DNA of 22,997 nucleotides from Candidatus Woesearchaeota archaeon (GTDB taxonomy: Archaea > Nanoarchaeota > Nanoarchaeia > Woesearchaeales > JAGVZT01), in the NCBI GenBank assembly GCA_017608295.1, contig JAFCGF010000032.1:1-22997 (forward strand), read 5' to 3'. The position numbers were made by a program, and so were the translations under genes. Below the pieces are notes generated by a model. It ran no database searches. It was not told the origin of the DNA and worked only from the letters and a program-made list of their open reading frames with translations. Numbering within the stretch: position 1 is the first letter of the stretch; every line of letters starts with the position of its first letter. Positions 14,704-22,499 of this stretch are shown here, piece after piece.

Positions 14704-16626
14704 TCAGCTTTCGATACGCAGAAGCCTCCGCCAACGCGGCAACTCTTCCTCTAAACAAAAATACTGCCTCTTTACAACCCTATGATGCCCGGGGGCTCTT
14801 TCCAGAGCATCTGCAAGCTCATCCGCATTTGTTACATAGGTAACAGGCTCCAATCCCCGCAGCGGGCTCATATTGAAGGTATTGCCATCTAGAACAGAAA
14901 CAACGGGTACACCTGTACAATAGGCATCTACCGCAGCAGAGGTCATATTGCTTGTAAAAGCCACATCGCACTCTCCAAGCAATTTAGCCATGGGAGCATT
15001 GGAAATGCGAATCTTCAAAGACGGGTGGTCGCTTTCTTTTATCACGCAAGCGGGATGAGGCTTTACTGTGTAGCTAATATTTCTTAAAATATTCTTATTA
15101 GCCAATTCTAACCAACACAACATCTGTTGGTTGGCCGATCGCAACATGTCTCCACAAATCAAAACTCGTAGCGCATCCCTACAATTCACCTTTTCTCCTA
15201 TCTGCTGATTAGAACGATTTAAGTAAAGGTACCTAAGTGCTTCAACCTCTGATATTTGATCTTCCGGATAACCACAATTACGGTATGCATTCACAGCTGC
15301 AGTTCCATTCACTGCTACTTTATCTGGCATCGGCAAGTTGTTCTTGCCTTTTCGCACGTAGCTGCGAGAATCAAAAAAGTAGCGCATATCCCAATACCGC
15401 ACGGTGGTATGAGGAACACCGATTAAAACTCCATGCCCAGCCGCCTTCCATAAATGAATAAAGGCCATCTCCCATGCTTGATTTTCCTGAAGATAGATAC
15501 CAAGTTTTTGGCGAGGGAATCTCAAAAGCTTACGTTCAAAAAGATTTATAAACAGACAGTTTTTAATTGCCACTTTACCGTGCATCGCATTTCGCCAGTT
15601 TTCCCTAAACAAAAGCCAAAGATCGATATTTGACGTTGAAGACCGAAAACAGTGTTTGATAGCAGACAACTTGATACTAATAATAGCTAGTCTGACATAA
15701 TCTATAATAACCCCTAGTAGCACTGAAAAGCTCAATTCTTCATCCAAGCAGAAATGAGCCTGTTGCGACTTCGACGTTTTGTTAAAAGATTTAAGCACAT
15801 CCATCGCTTCAGTACTCGATTTGATTGCTTCGTGAGAAACAAAAAGATGCAACAGGTTTACTCTTGATCCAGTGCGCTTAAGTATATTTAGCAAATTGGT
15901 CCAATACTCGGAAACGAATTGCCGATTCAACAAGCCTTTTAGATCAACATTGATCAGATAGTCAACAAAAGTGATCTCAGCGCCGCGCAAAACCGATGCC
16001 CAATTTTGTCTCAATGACCATCTATCAAGGAAATATCGAAAAAGGGTAATCGCGGCTCGCACAGGATGTGGCAATGCATAATAAAAGAGTCTCTTCAACG
16101 TCTTGGTCCAGGTGTAAGAATCAGCCTTCTCTTTCAACTTCCAGCATTCAAAAGAGATGCCAGCATTCATGCACCATCGCCTACAAACCGCGATAAGTGT
16201 CTTATCAGCACTTGCAAAAATGATTCGCCTGGCCCTGAGTGATCCACTTAAACTCTCCAATGCAAAAAATTTGAATGCATCGTAAATTCGATTAGATTTG
16301 TAAGGATTTTTTCCTAAGTCAACAATCATCCACCAATAGCTTAACCCTGATCGCAATTCTAATGAATCGACTATCCTTTTTCCAGATATTAGTTTTTCAC
16401 CAAGTTTATAAATACCTTCCAAATATCTCAATCGCAAGGAATCAGATTGATCTTCAATCAATTTCGGAATTGAAATAGTTCCCGGTTTCTTGTCTATACC
16501 GAAGCTACTCCACAAAACGGTTTCCCATTTACCGCTTGGCGCTATACCTTCGCCGTCCCATACCAGTAATATAGGACGCTTCATCATTCTATTTTTCAGC
16601 ATCTTAACGGCTTCTACTATATCCAA
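14704..16626 (-). CDS. TIGR04326-like surface carbohydrate biosynthesis protein (putative glycosyltransferase)
   Basis: This 640-residue protein has no common glycosyltransferase signature. The N-terminal part (RPILLVWDGEGIAPSGKWETVLW, near 18-40; SYWWMIVDLGKNPYKSNRIYD, near 95-115; FFALESL) fits my memory of TIGR04326, a family found in surface-glycan loci of Leptospira and other bacteria; that match is from memory only. The C-terminal part looks like one half of a GT-B fold: LRVLICGDML, YTVKPHPACV, CDVAFTSNMTSAAVDAYCTGVPVV, similar in style to capsule and polysialic-acid transferases that use CMP sugars, where a His-Pro motif and a Ser/Thr-rich loop bind CMP. No membrane segments are evident. 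The start overlaps the CmcI-like gene by ten bases. It is a plausible transferase for the CMP-activated product of the upstream genes, by inference. Confidence 0.6.
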   Translation of the reverse strand: MDIVEAVKMLKNRMMKRPILLVWDGEGIAPSGKWETVLWSSFGIDKKPGTISIPKLIEDQSDSLRLRYLEGIYKLGEKLISGKRIVDSLELRSGLSYWWMIVDLGKNPYKSNRIYDAFKFFALESLSGSLRARRIIFASADKTLIAVCRRWCMNAGISFECWKLKEKADSYTWTKTLKRLFYYALPHPVRAAITLFRYFLDRWSLRQNWASVLRGAEITFVDYLINVDLKGLLNRQFVSEYWTNLLNILKRTGSRVNLLHLFVSHEAIKSSTEAMDVLKSFNKTSKSQQAHFCLDEELSFSVLLGVIIDYVRLAIISIKLSAIKHCFRSSTSNIDLWLLFRENWRNAMHGKVAIKNCLFINLFERKLLRFPRQKLGIYLQENQAWEMAFIHLWKAAGHGVLIGVPHTTVRYWDMRYFFDSRSYVRKGKNNLPMPDKVAVNGTAAVNAYRNCGYPEDQISEVEALRYLYLNRSNQQIGEKVNCRDALRVLICGDMLRSANQQMLCWLELANKNILRNISYTVKPHPACVIKESDHPSLKIRISNAPMAKLLGECDVAFTSNMTSAAVDAYCTGVPVVSVLDGNTFNMSPLRGLEPVTYVTNADELADALERAPGHHRVVKRQYFCLEEELPRWRRLLRIES

Positions 16627-17408
16627 ACCTCATTGCTTCCAATATCTTCTTTGATTCTTCTTAAAAATCCTTTTGGATTATAGGTAAGAATATACCGTTC
16701 CTTTTCTTTATCAACAACAAAATCTGAGGTTGTACACAAAAATTCTTCGACGGCTGCAAGTGGTCCTTCATCAAAACTGCCAAAGCAGCCACCTTTGCTA
16801 AATAGATCAACAATGCCATCTTCGACAATAAAATAACTTCCAACGCTAATAAAGCTTGAGTAAGCCTTCAGATCTTTAAGAACCGCTTCTTTGCTATGAT
16901 TTCCATCATGAATCAATAAAACTGTTCTTCCTTTGCACAATTTTGCTACCGTAGAAATAGTCTCTAAAGATGAACTGTCTCCTGTAATAACATGGATCCT
17001 ATCATGCTTTACGTTATAACATGACCTGTCAATATCTACCGAAATCACGATTCCTTTCCCAAGTAGGTCTAAAAGGTGAGCAAAGTAAAGCGTACTACCT
17101 CCTTCTGCACTCCCAATTTCTATTATAACATCTGGCTGAACTTCATAAATTATTTCCTGATATATCCACGAGTCAAACGGATTCTTGTAAGCTTTCACTC
17201 CCATCCAGTGACATTTCTTAAAATGAATCGCTTTTTGATGCCAAATAAGCCATTTGACAAGGCTCATTTTGAATTTTTTATTATATTCTACTCGACGCAT
17301 TGGGAAAAGATTGAATTTTTTTTCGTTGAGCACTTGACAGAACTCTTCAGGATCCTGCATCAAGAGGCGAACGGCGGACGCGGCTTTTCTCATGTACCTT
17401 AGAATCAT
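16617..17408 (-). CDS. CmcI-like class I methyltransferase (cephalosporin hydroxylase family)
   Basis: This 263-residue protein matches the CmcI/rhamnosyl O-methyltransferase group: the lead-in MGVKAYKNPFDSWIYQEIIYEVQP (69-92), SAM motif I IIEIGSAEGGST (95-106), VDIDRS (124-129), IHDGNHSKEAV (166-176) and VEDGI (195-199). Asp168, Glu196 and Asp197 are candidate ligands for the divalent metal used by this group. Despite the family name, relatives in glycan clusters act as sugar O-methyltransferases. The ATG at 17408 has no good ribosome site; Met6 (17393), with AAGG three bases upstream, is a credible alternative. It lies downstream of a 126-base gap with a hairpin and may begin a sub-unit of the transcript. 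Confidence 0.85.
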   Translation of the reverse strand: MILRYMRKAASAVRLLMQDPEEFCQVLNEKKFNLFPMRRVEYNKKFKMSLVKWLIWHQKAIHFKKCHWMGVKAYKNPFDSWIYQEIIYEVQPDVIIEIGSAEGGSTLYFAHLLDLLGKGIVISVDIDRSCYNVKHDRIHVITGDSSSLETISTVAKLCKGRTVLLIHDGNHSKEAVLKDLKAYSSFISVGSYFIVEDGIVDLFSKGGCFGSFDEGPLAAVEEFLCTTSDFVVDKEKERYILTYNPKGFLRRIKEDIGSNEVWI

Positions 17409-17425
17409 TTACTGTTTCAGCTTCA

Positions 17426-17455
17426 TCAGTGCCTCATTTTGCTGAGGTCCACTGA
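17426..17455. other. Two-stage hairpin in the spacer between phosphatase and methyltransferase genes
   Basis: TCAGTG pairs with CACTGA (6 bp), enclosing CCTCA and TGAGG (5 bp) around the loop TTTTGC, with a two-base bulge. On the minus strand no U-run follows, so a simple intrinsic terminator is unlikely; an RNA processing or attenuation structure is possible. The rest of 17409-17534 shows nothing else. Confidence 0.5.
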
Positions 17456-17534
17456 TTTCTTTATACAATAATATTAACAGATTGCATCTTTGATATCGAA
17501 AATCATATTCTATACACTACCTTCATAAGGCGAA

Positions 17535-18308
17535 TTACCTTAGTGACATTGATTTTGAACCGATAGCTTTAACCATGAGTCTATTAATCTTCTTGGAAGG
17601 ATAAAATTCAACGACTCCTCCCGCAGCCATAACAATAGCAATCCCGGCAGCCACGTCCCAAAGAGCAATATCGTGCTCCTCATACACATCAGCTCTGCCT
17701 GATGCCACATATGCAAGGGAAAGAGCTGCAGATCCCAGTAGCCGAACTTTTTTATATGACTGGATATTCCTCACAAAGCGTAGTAAGGCCCGCTCAGAAA
17801 AATCTGTACTCACCGGAAAACCAGTGCATAAAACTGCGTTCCTCTCTTCAGTCACACAACCTACGCGTATACCTTTCCCATTCACGCAAGCTCCCTCTCC
17901 TACTACACCCGTGAATAATTCATCACGATTGAAATCATAGACAACACCCACTAAAGGCTCCATGCTTTTCCAAAATGCTATTGAAACACAAGATAAAGGA
18001 ATACCTCGGGAGAAATTAAGACTTCCATCCAAAGGATCAACAATCCATCGATATTTCTCTTTGGTCCATTCAACAATTGAATTCCCTCCTTCTTCAGAGA
18101 AGACAGGGTAAGGAGAACCATTTGTTAAGTGATTTACGATAATTTCGTTCAGCTTTATGTCGCCCCTGATTTTGATATCCCTCTCAAAATCGGCTAAAAT
18201 TACTGAATTTTGGTCCGAAAAAATGTCCGTAGCGGCTTTCTTTGCAACTTCCGTTGATAGCTTTAAACAGTATTGCAGATTTGGATAACCGTTTGCTTTT
18301 CTATTCAA
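17535..18308 (-). CDS. Inositol-monophosphatase-family sugar phosphatase
   Basis: This 257-residue member of the IMPase/FBPase metal-dependent phosphatase family hydrolyses a small phosphomonoester. Metal ligands are visible in order: the acidic pair in VFSEEGG (69-75), WIVDPLDGSLNF (88-99, the DPxDGT/S-xxF motif) and LWDVAAG (216-222). The segment VASGRADVYEE is the usual substrate-side loop. Members include CysQ, SuhB and histidinol phosphatase, so substrate cannot be taken from family alone. It overlaps the hydroxyacid dehydrogenase gene by eight bases and lies in the run with isomerase and aldolase genes, so dephosphorylating a sugar phosphate, or a phospho-hydroxyacid, before aldol addition is a sensible inference. 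Confidence 0.85.
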   Translation of the reverse strand: MNRKANGYPNLQYCLKLSTEVAKKAATDIFSDQNSVILADFERDIKIRGDIKLNEIIVNHLTNGSPYPVFSEEGGNSIVEWTKEKYRWIVDPLDGSLNFSRGIPLSCVSIAFWKSMEPLVGVVYDFNRDELFTGVVGEGACVNGKGIRVGCVTEERNAVLCTGFPVSTDFSERALLRFVRNIQSYKKVRLLGSAALSLAYVASGRADVYEEHDIALWDVAAGIAIVMAAGGVVEFYPSKKINRLMVKAIGSKSMSLR

Positions 18309-19224
18309 CTCTAAAACCCTCTAGCAAATTTTGAACAGCTTCAATTTCCATCTTTCGCCTGCATTCGAACGTATAGGACCCTATGTGGGGAGTCAGAATT
18401 ACCTGTGGATAATCGCAAAGCGCACCAGCATAAGGCTCTACCTCAAATGTGTCGAGCCAAGCTCCTCGTATGCGTTCTCTATCTAGGGCATCCATTAGTG
18501 CATTTTCATCTACTAAACCTCCCCGAGCGGCATTTAGCAGCAAAGCCCCAGGTTTAATTTGGTCAAATTGCTCACTTCCAATAAGTTGGGCTTCTCCTCC
18601 AGAATGTAATGTGACAATATCAGTTCGTGGCAAAGCCCCCTCAAGGGTGGTCAACTCTACCCCCGAAACGGCGGTGTTAACGTACGGGTCCACCCCAAGA
18701 ATTTTTGTTTGAAAAGTCCTTAGGAGACTGGCAACCCGGTGGCCTATACGACCAAACCCTATAATTGTAATTGTTTTCCCCTTAAGCTGGCTTCCGACCC
18801 TTTTGGTCCATTTCCGATTATGCATATTTCTGTCCATTTCGGGCAGCATTCTGAGGAGACTTAGCATGGCGCCAATTGTTAGCTCTGCTACAGCCTGAGT
18901 AGGTCCAAAAGGCGTATTATAAACCTTAACACCAAATTCTTTGGCTGCTTCCATATCTATATTTGAAATTCCTGAACCACATCTCGATATTACTTTGAGG
19001 TTAGCTCGTTCAATAACTTCCTTATCAAGCAACTCAAGCCCTGCTATAAGGCCTGATACATCTTTATCAAGCAGAGAAGACAATTCGCCCTTGGTTAACT
19101 TTCTCTTAAAGGGATTATCGATGATCGTGCACCCCTTTTCTTGGAGGCGCTTAATTGGTGTTGGATCAGGATGCCCAAAGGTAGAAGGTCCTATCAGTAT
19201 CTTTACACCTTCTAAAGATTTCAT
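18301..19224 (-). CDS. D-2-hydroxyacid dehydrogenase (SerA-like, no ACT domain)
   Basis: This 307-residue protein is a complete catalytic and NAD-binding unit of the D-isomer 2-hydroxyacid dehydrogenase family. It shows SRCGSGISNIDMEAA (80-94), the NAD motif GFGRIG (156-161) with Asp179 ending the second strand, implying NAD(H) rather than NADP(H), and the catalytic triad Arg234 (NAARGGLVDE), Glu263 (DTFEVEP) and His280 (TPHIGS). RCGSG/NID resembles phosphoglycerate dehydrogenase, but the C-terminal serine-regulation domains of SerA are absent. It overlaps the SIS isomerase gene by four bases. Possible jobs are oxidising a phosphoglycerate-like acid to supply a 2-keto acid, or reducing or oxidising a 2-keto sugar acid. 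Family certain, substrate open. Confidence 0.87.
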   Translation of the reverse strand: MKSLEGVKILIGPSTFGHPDPTPIKRLQEKGCTIIDNPFKRKLTKGELSSLLDKDVSGLIAGLELLDKEVIERANLKVISRCGSGISNIDMEAAKEFGVKVYNTPFGPTQAVAELTIGAMLSLLRMLPEMDRNMHNRKWTKRVGSQLKGKTITIIGFGRIGHRVASLLRTFQTKILGVDPYVNTAVSGVELTTLEGALPRTDIVTLHSGGEAQLIGSEQFDQIKPGALLLNAARGGLVDENALMDALDRERIRGAWLDTFEVEPYAGALCDYPQVILTPHIGSYTFECRRKMEIEAVQNLLEGFRVE

Positions 19225-19847
19225 TCTTTGCCCTCACCTTTCAATTTACATATCAGCCAGTTCGATATAAGATGGTCAATAATCAAGTGAATATCCTCGA
19301 CGGGACCATACTCTCCTTCTTTTGCCATAACATGGATTACGATGTCACAGATGTCTTTAAGCCTGCCACCTCCAAAACCGACGATGCCGATTGTTTTGCC
19401 TGCGCGCTGTTTAACCCATTGTGCGGCTGAAACTACATTTGGTGAATTTCCACTGGCAGAGATGACAACCAGCTTATCTCCTTCCCTGTAATGAATTTTC
19501 AACTGGTTTACGAACAGGTTCTCGTAACCGTCATCATTTGCAATGGCTGTCATCACTGATATGTTCTCGGTCAGCGCCAATATCCGAAAAGGGTTATCAG
19601 CGTCTCCCTTCTTAAGCACATCCACGCCAATGTCATTGGCCATATGAGAAGCAGTGGCCCCTGATCCTCCATTACCAGCGACGAAAACTGTAGATCCATT
19701 TTTTCGGGCGCTTTCAAGTTCGTGTATGAGCAATTCAACAGCAGTAATATCAAGCAACTTAAGTAAGTGATGTATATATTCAAAATAACCAGCCGCAAAA
19801 GCCTTAAAGCCTCTACCTTTTCCGAAAAGTCTTTCTATTTGGTTCAT
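19221..19847 (-). CDS. GmhA-like SIS-domain phosphosugar isomerase
   Basis: This 208-residue single SIS domain has the phosphosugar-binding motifs VFVAGNGGSGATASHMANDIG (54-74), VVISASGNSPNVV (127-139) and GPVEDIHLIIDHL (181-193). By eye against E. coli GmhA, the catalytic His180 corresponds to His187, and Glu65 corresponds to Asp72, a conservative change; the Ser-rich phosphate loop is intact. GmhA converts sedoheptulose-7-phosphate to heptose-7-phosphate, and KdsD, another SIS protein, makes arabinose-5-phosphate. This relative probably interconverts a ketose phosphate and an aldose phosphate. Its start is directly adjacent to the upstream oxidoreductase stop, and it overlaps the next gene by ATGA, so it is embedded in the operon. 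Confidence 0.85.
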   Translation of the reverse strand: MNQIERLFGKGRGFKAFAAGYFEYIHHLLKLLDITAVELLIHELESARKNGSTVFVAGNGGSGATASHMANDIGVDVLKKGDADNPFRILALTENISVMTAIANDDGYENLFVNQLKIHYREGDKLVVISASGNSPNVVSAAQWVKQRAGKTIGIVGFGGGRLKDICDIVIHVMAKEGEYGPVEDIHLIIDHLISNWLICKLKGEGKE

Positions 19848-20942
19848 CTAGCCCTCATCTATACTTATATATTTCCCGTCAGGGTTGGGAATTTGGAACA
19901 TATCCCGCCACTGCGGATCCCCATAATATATTTTAAAGACGAGTTTCATCGATGCAAGGGCGTCCGAGCTTGTTCCGCTTTGAATCCTGTTTCCGTTCAC
20001 AATCGCATCAGCGAACTCATGTACTTCGTCTCGCCACGAGTTGTCCTCCAAATAGGTTACGGTTTCTTCACGAGCGGTGCCTGTATCACAGTCGTTGCGA
20101 TTCCCAATAACTAACCGCTCGCTGCCATAGCTTTTTGAGCCCGAGAGAATACCTTGCAATAGGAGGTACCCTTCAGTAAGGCCGATATCAAGGGAAAACC
20201 TGTGTTGCCATTGGGTGGCACTTGAGTGCAAGGTTGCAATGCGACCGTGTCGGTCTTTCATGATCGCATAAGCATTATCTTCTACATCATGATTCCAGAA
20301 TTTATTTGAAACAAAACTCTTGATTTCAGTAAATTCACCGCAAAAAAGCGTCATGAGATCTAGCATATGGATGCCCTGATCGAGCAAAATCCCACCTCCT
20401 GCAAATTTCCTCTCTGCGCGCCATCCACTGGTATAGGAAATAATCTTGCTCTTGCCATAAACACCTCGAAGATTAATGATTTCTCCCAACACTCCTGACT
20501 TGATGATACAAAAGGCTTCCCTTACCGATTCATGGTACCGATGGTTAAAGCCGTATTTCAGGACTAGATCAGGATGTTTCTTTTCGACTTTTATCACTTT
20601 CTCAATATCTGAAACACTGCGACCCGGAGGCTTTTCACAAAATACGTGTACACCCCTTTCCAGACCGGCCATAGTCACTTCGGCAGCTAGGTAATTGGGC
20701 ACAGAAATGAAAATTACATCCAAAGACTCGTTGAACAGTTGCTTATAGTCTTGAAATGCCTTAACACCATCATCCAATACGCAGACTTCTGAAAATGCCT
20801 GATCGCATACAGCAACTGTCTTTAGACTCGGATGAAGATCGATCATTAGGCGACGTCGCTTTCCTACCACACCATAACCAACAATACCTACCCTGAGTTT
20901 ATCCTTCTTCATCAATTTCTCATATCTCGCTCTAACTGCCAT
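19848..20942 (-). CDS. Gfo/Idh/MocA family oxidoreductase
   Basis: This 364-residue NAD(P)-dependent sugar oxidoreductase has the Rossmann motif VGIVGYGVVGKRR (18-30), the family EKPP (103-106, with the catalytic-region Lys105), LKYGFNHRYH (128-137) and the GGGILLDQGIHMLDLM segment (182-197) with Asp188 and His192, the expected active-site acid and histidine. Relatives oxidise or reduce ring hydroxyls of nucleotide sugars or of free sugars. Sugar-nucleotide members and ulosonic-acid loci both contain such enzymes. It lies between the CMP-sugar synthetase (32-base gap) and the SIS isomerase (no gap). Met11 is a possible alternative start. Confidence 0.87.
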   Translation of the reverse strand: MAVRARYEKLMKKDKLRVGIVGYGVVGKRRRLMIDLHPSLKTVAVCDQAFSEVCVLDDGVKAFQDYKQLFNESLDVIFISVPNYLAAEVTMAGLERGVHVFCEKPPGRSVSDIEKVIKVEKKHPDLVLKYGFNHRYHESVREAFCIIKSGVLGEIINLRGVYGKSKIISYTSGWRAERKFAGGGILLDQGIHMLDLMTLFCGEFTEIKSFVSNKFWNHDVEDNAYAIMKDRHGRIATLHSSATQWQHRFSLDIGLTEGYLLLQGILSGSKSYGSERLVIGNRNDCDTGTAREETVTYLEDNSWRDEVHEFADAIVNGNRIQSGTSSDALASMKLVFKIYYGDPQWRDMFQIPNPDGKYISIDEG

Positions 20943-20974
20943 TTCTTTTTTAATCTTGTTTGCTCGTATCTTAC

Positions 20975-21727
20975 CTAGCAGTATATAGCCAACAAAGGAT
21001 CAACTTTCAGACACTTCTCCACCCGCTCTATGTCTGAAGGTAAATCGACGCCTATCATCATACCCTTAGTTTCTACAATCTTCACTTTGTACCCGTGCTC
21101 CACAGCCCGCATCATATCAACCGATTCGACTATTTCCAATGGTGTTGGATCAAGCTTTGAGAAAACTTGTAGGAAATCGCTCCTGAAACCGATTATACCT
21201 AATTGCTTTAATTTCACATAATCGTTATTCTCGGCCTTCTTGCTTGACGGGATAGGCTCTCGTGAGATATAAAGCGCGTCACCACAAATGTTGGCAACTA
21301 CTTTTAAGGCATTCGGGTCAAGGAATTCTCTTTCGTCTACAATCCTTGTTACCAAATTCACTGAATCAATATTTGGATACTCCGAAAACGGCCGAATCAC
21401 ATCATTAATCATTTCCGGCAGCACCAGCGGCTCGTCTCCCTGAACATTTACCACCACATCTGCATCTATTCTCGAGGCCGCTTCCGCAATCCGATCAGTA
21501 CATCGTTCGTGTGTGTCGGCAGTCATGAACACCTTTCCACCGTATGATTCAACAGCATCCCTGATTTCGTCATCACAAGTGGCGACGAAAACTTGATCGA
21601 GTGCATCACACATACAGACCCGTCTACGAACATGTTCGACAAGTGGTATACCACAAATCGGCGCCAAGGGTTTGTTTGGAAACCTGCTCGCAGCCATGCG
21701 TGCAGGTATTATGGCTACTGATTTCAT
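20975..21727 (-). CDS. KdsB-like CMP-ulosonate synthetase (3-deoxy-manno-octulosonate cytidylyltransferase family)
   Basis: This 250-residue protein has the cytidylyltransferase N-terminus VAIIPARMAASRFPNKPLAPICGIPLV (4-30) with Arg10 and Lys19, then QVFVATCDDEI, VFMTADTH, DRIAEA, and the metal and phosphate motif VVNVQGDEP (92-100). Later come FLDPNALKVV, ALYISREPIP and VDLPSDIERVEKC, all in KdsB order. KdsB couples CTP to 3-deoxy-ulosonic acids. The usual HxSGTDR segment reads HERCTDR and the GIYGYR segment reads GIIGFR, so the sugar-acid substrate may not be Kdo. It is directly adjacent to the aldolase gene (no gap). No KdsA is nearby. I expect it to activate the aldolase product, and leave the gene symbol blank because a housekeeping kdsB is probably elsewhere. 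Confidence 0.85.
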   Translation of the reverse strand: MKSVAIIPARMAASRFPNKPLAPICGIPLVEHVRRRVCMCDALDQVFVATCDDEIRDAVESYGGKVFMTADTHERCTDRIAEAASRIDADVVVNVQGDEPLVLPEMINDVIRPFSEYPNIDSVNLVTRIVDEREFLDPNALKVVANICGDALYISREPIPSSKKAENNDYVKLKQLGIIGFRSDFLQVFSKLDPTPLEIVESVDMMRAVEHGYKVKIVETKGMMIGVDLPSDIERVEKCLKVDPLLAIYC

Positions 21728-22495
21728 CTATCCTTCTTTCAATTTCGACAGTGCATCATTGGCAGCATCACCTAAGAAGATCGCATCTACGCTGAAAGCC
21801 AAAAACTTGTATCCATCTTCGCGCCTCCTCTTTGCTTGTTTCGGATCGGAATAGACTGAGTGAAATCCCGCCGTAACCTTGTGACGTTTAGCAGCTTCCA
21901 TAATTGCGTCCAACGCATCTGTGACCTCTGGCGAATCAAATTCACCAATCTTTCCAAGAGACCCAGACAAATCATATGGCCCAACGATAAATCCATCTAT
22001 ACCCTGGGTGGCCAGTATTTCATCAATATTTCTTACTGCCTCGATATGTTCAATTTGAACAATAACTACGCTCTCTTCCAAAAGCCAAGTTTTGTATTCT
22101 TCAAACTTCTTTCCATATTCCTGTGCGCGGTAAAGTCCAACTCCCCGAGTTCCTGAGGGGGGATATCTGACTGCGCTTACAGCGGCTTTTGCCTCTCTGG
22201 CGGTATTCACATTGGCCACGATCACCCCATAGGCGCCCGCATCCATAATGCGCTTTATCAGATTAGCATCGTTTTCACCAACACGCACCAGTGGGACCAT
22301 ACCTCTTGCTTCGATAGAAATGATAAGTGGCAACAACTCGTTGAGACCTATTGAACTGTGCTCCATATCGACGACCAGCCAATCAAATCCCGCCTGGGAA
22401 AGTATCTCTGGGATTAGGGGATGTGCAAGTGTTACCCATGAACCGTAGGTCTGTCTATTTTGTGCAAGCGCTACTTTTAAAGGATTTTTCTTCAC
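21728..22495 (-). CDS. HpcH/HpaI-family class II pyruvate aldolase
   Basis: This 255-residue TIM-barrel aldolase is close to HpaI and GarL. Active-site residues are visible: His46 in VVDMEHS, Arg71 in VPLVRV, Glu149 in VQIEHIEAV and Asp175 in VGPYDLS (metal ligands are Glu149 and Asp175 in the family). The region YPPSGTRGVG (111-120) is the pyruvate-side loop. These enzymes condense pyruvate, or in some cases hydroxypyruvate, with an aldehyde to form a 4-hydroxy-2-keto acid, and run in reverse in catabolism. Here it lies five bases from a methyltransferase and directly adjacent to a CMP-sugar synthetase, a context for synthesis of a 2-keto sugar acid rather than catabolism. The aldehyde substrate is unknown. 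Confidence 0.88.
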   Translation of the reverse strand: MKKNPLKVALAQNRQTYGSWVTLAHPLIPEILSQAGFDWLVVDMEHSSIGLNELLPLIISIEARGMVPLVRVGENDANLIKRIMDAGAYGVIVANVNTAREAKAAVSAVRYPPSGTRGVGLYRAQEYGKKFEEYKTWLLEESVVIVQIEHIEAVRNIDEILATQGIDGFIVGPYDLSGSLGKIGEFDSPEVTDALDAIMEAAKRHKVTAGFHSVYSDPKQAKRRREDGYKFLAFSVDAIFLGDAANDALSKLKEG

Positions 22496-22499
22496 TATC

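Noticed and set aside
20975..21727. Naming the CMP-transferase the housekeeping kdsB
   Set aside because: Its location in an accessory glycan operon beside an aldolase and its altered signature positions make a dedicated paralogue more likely.
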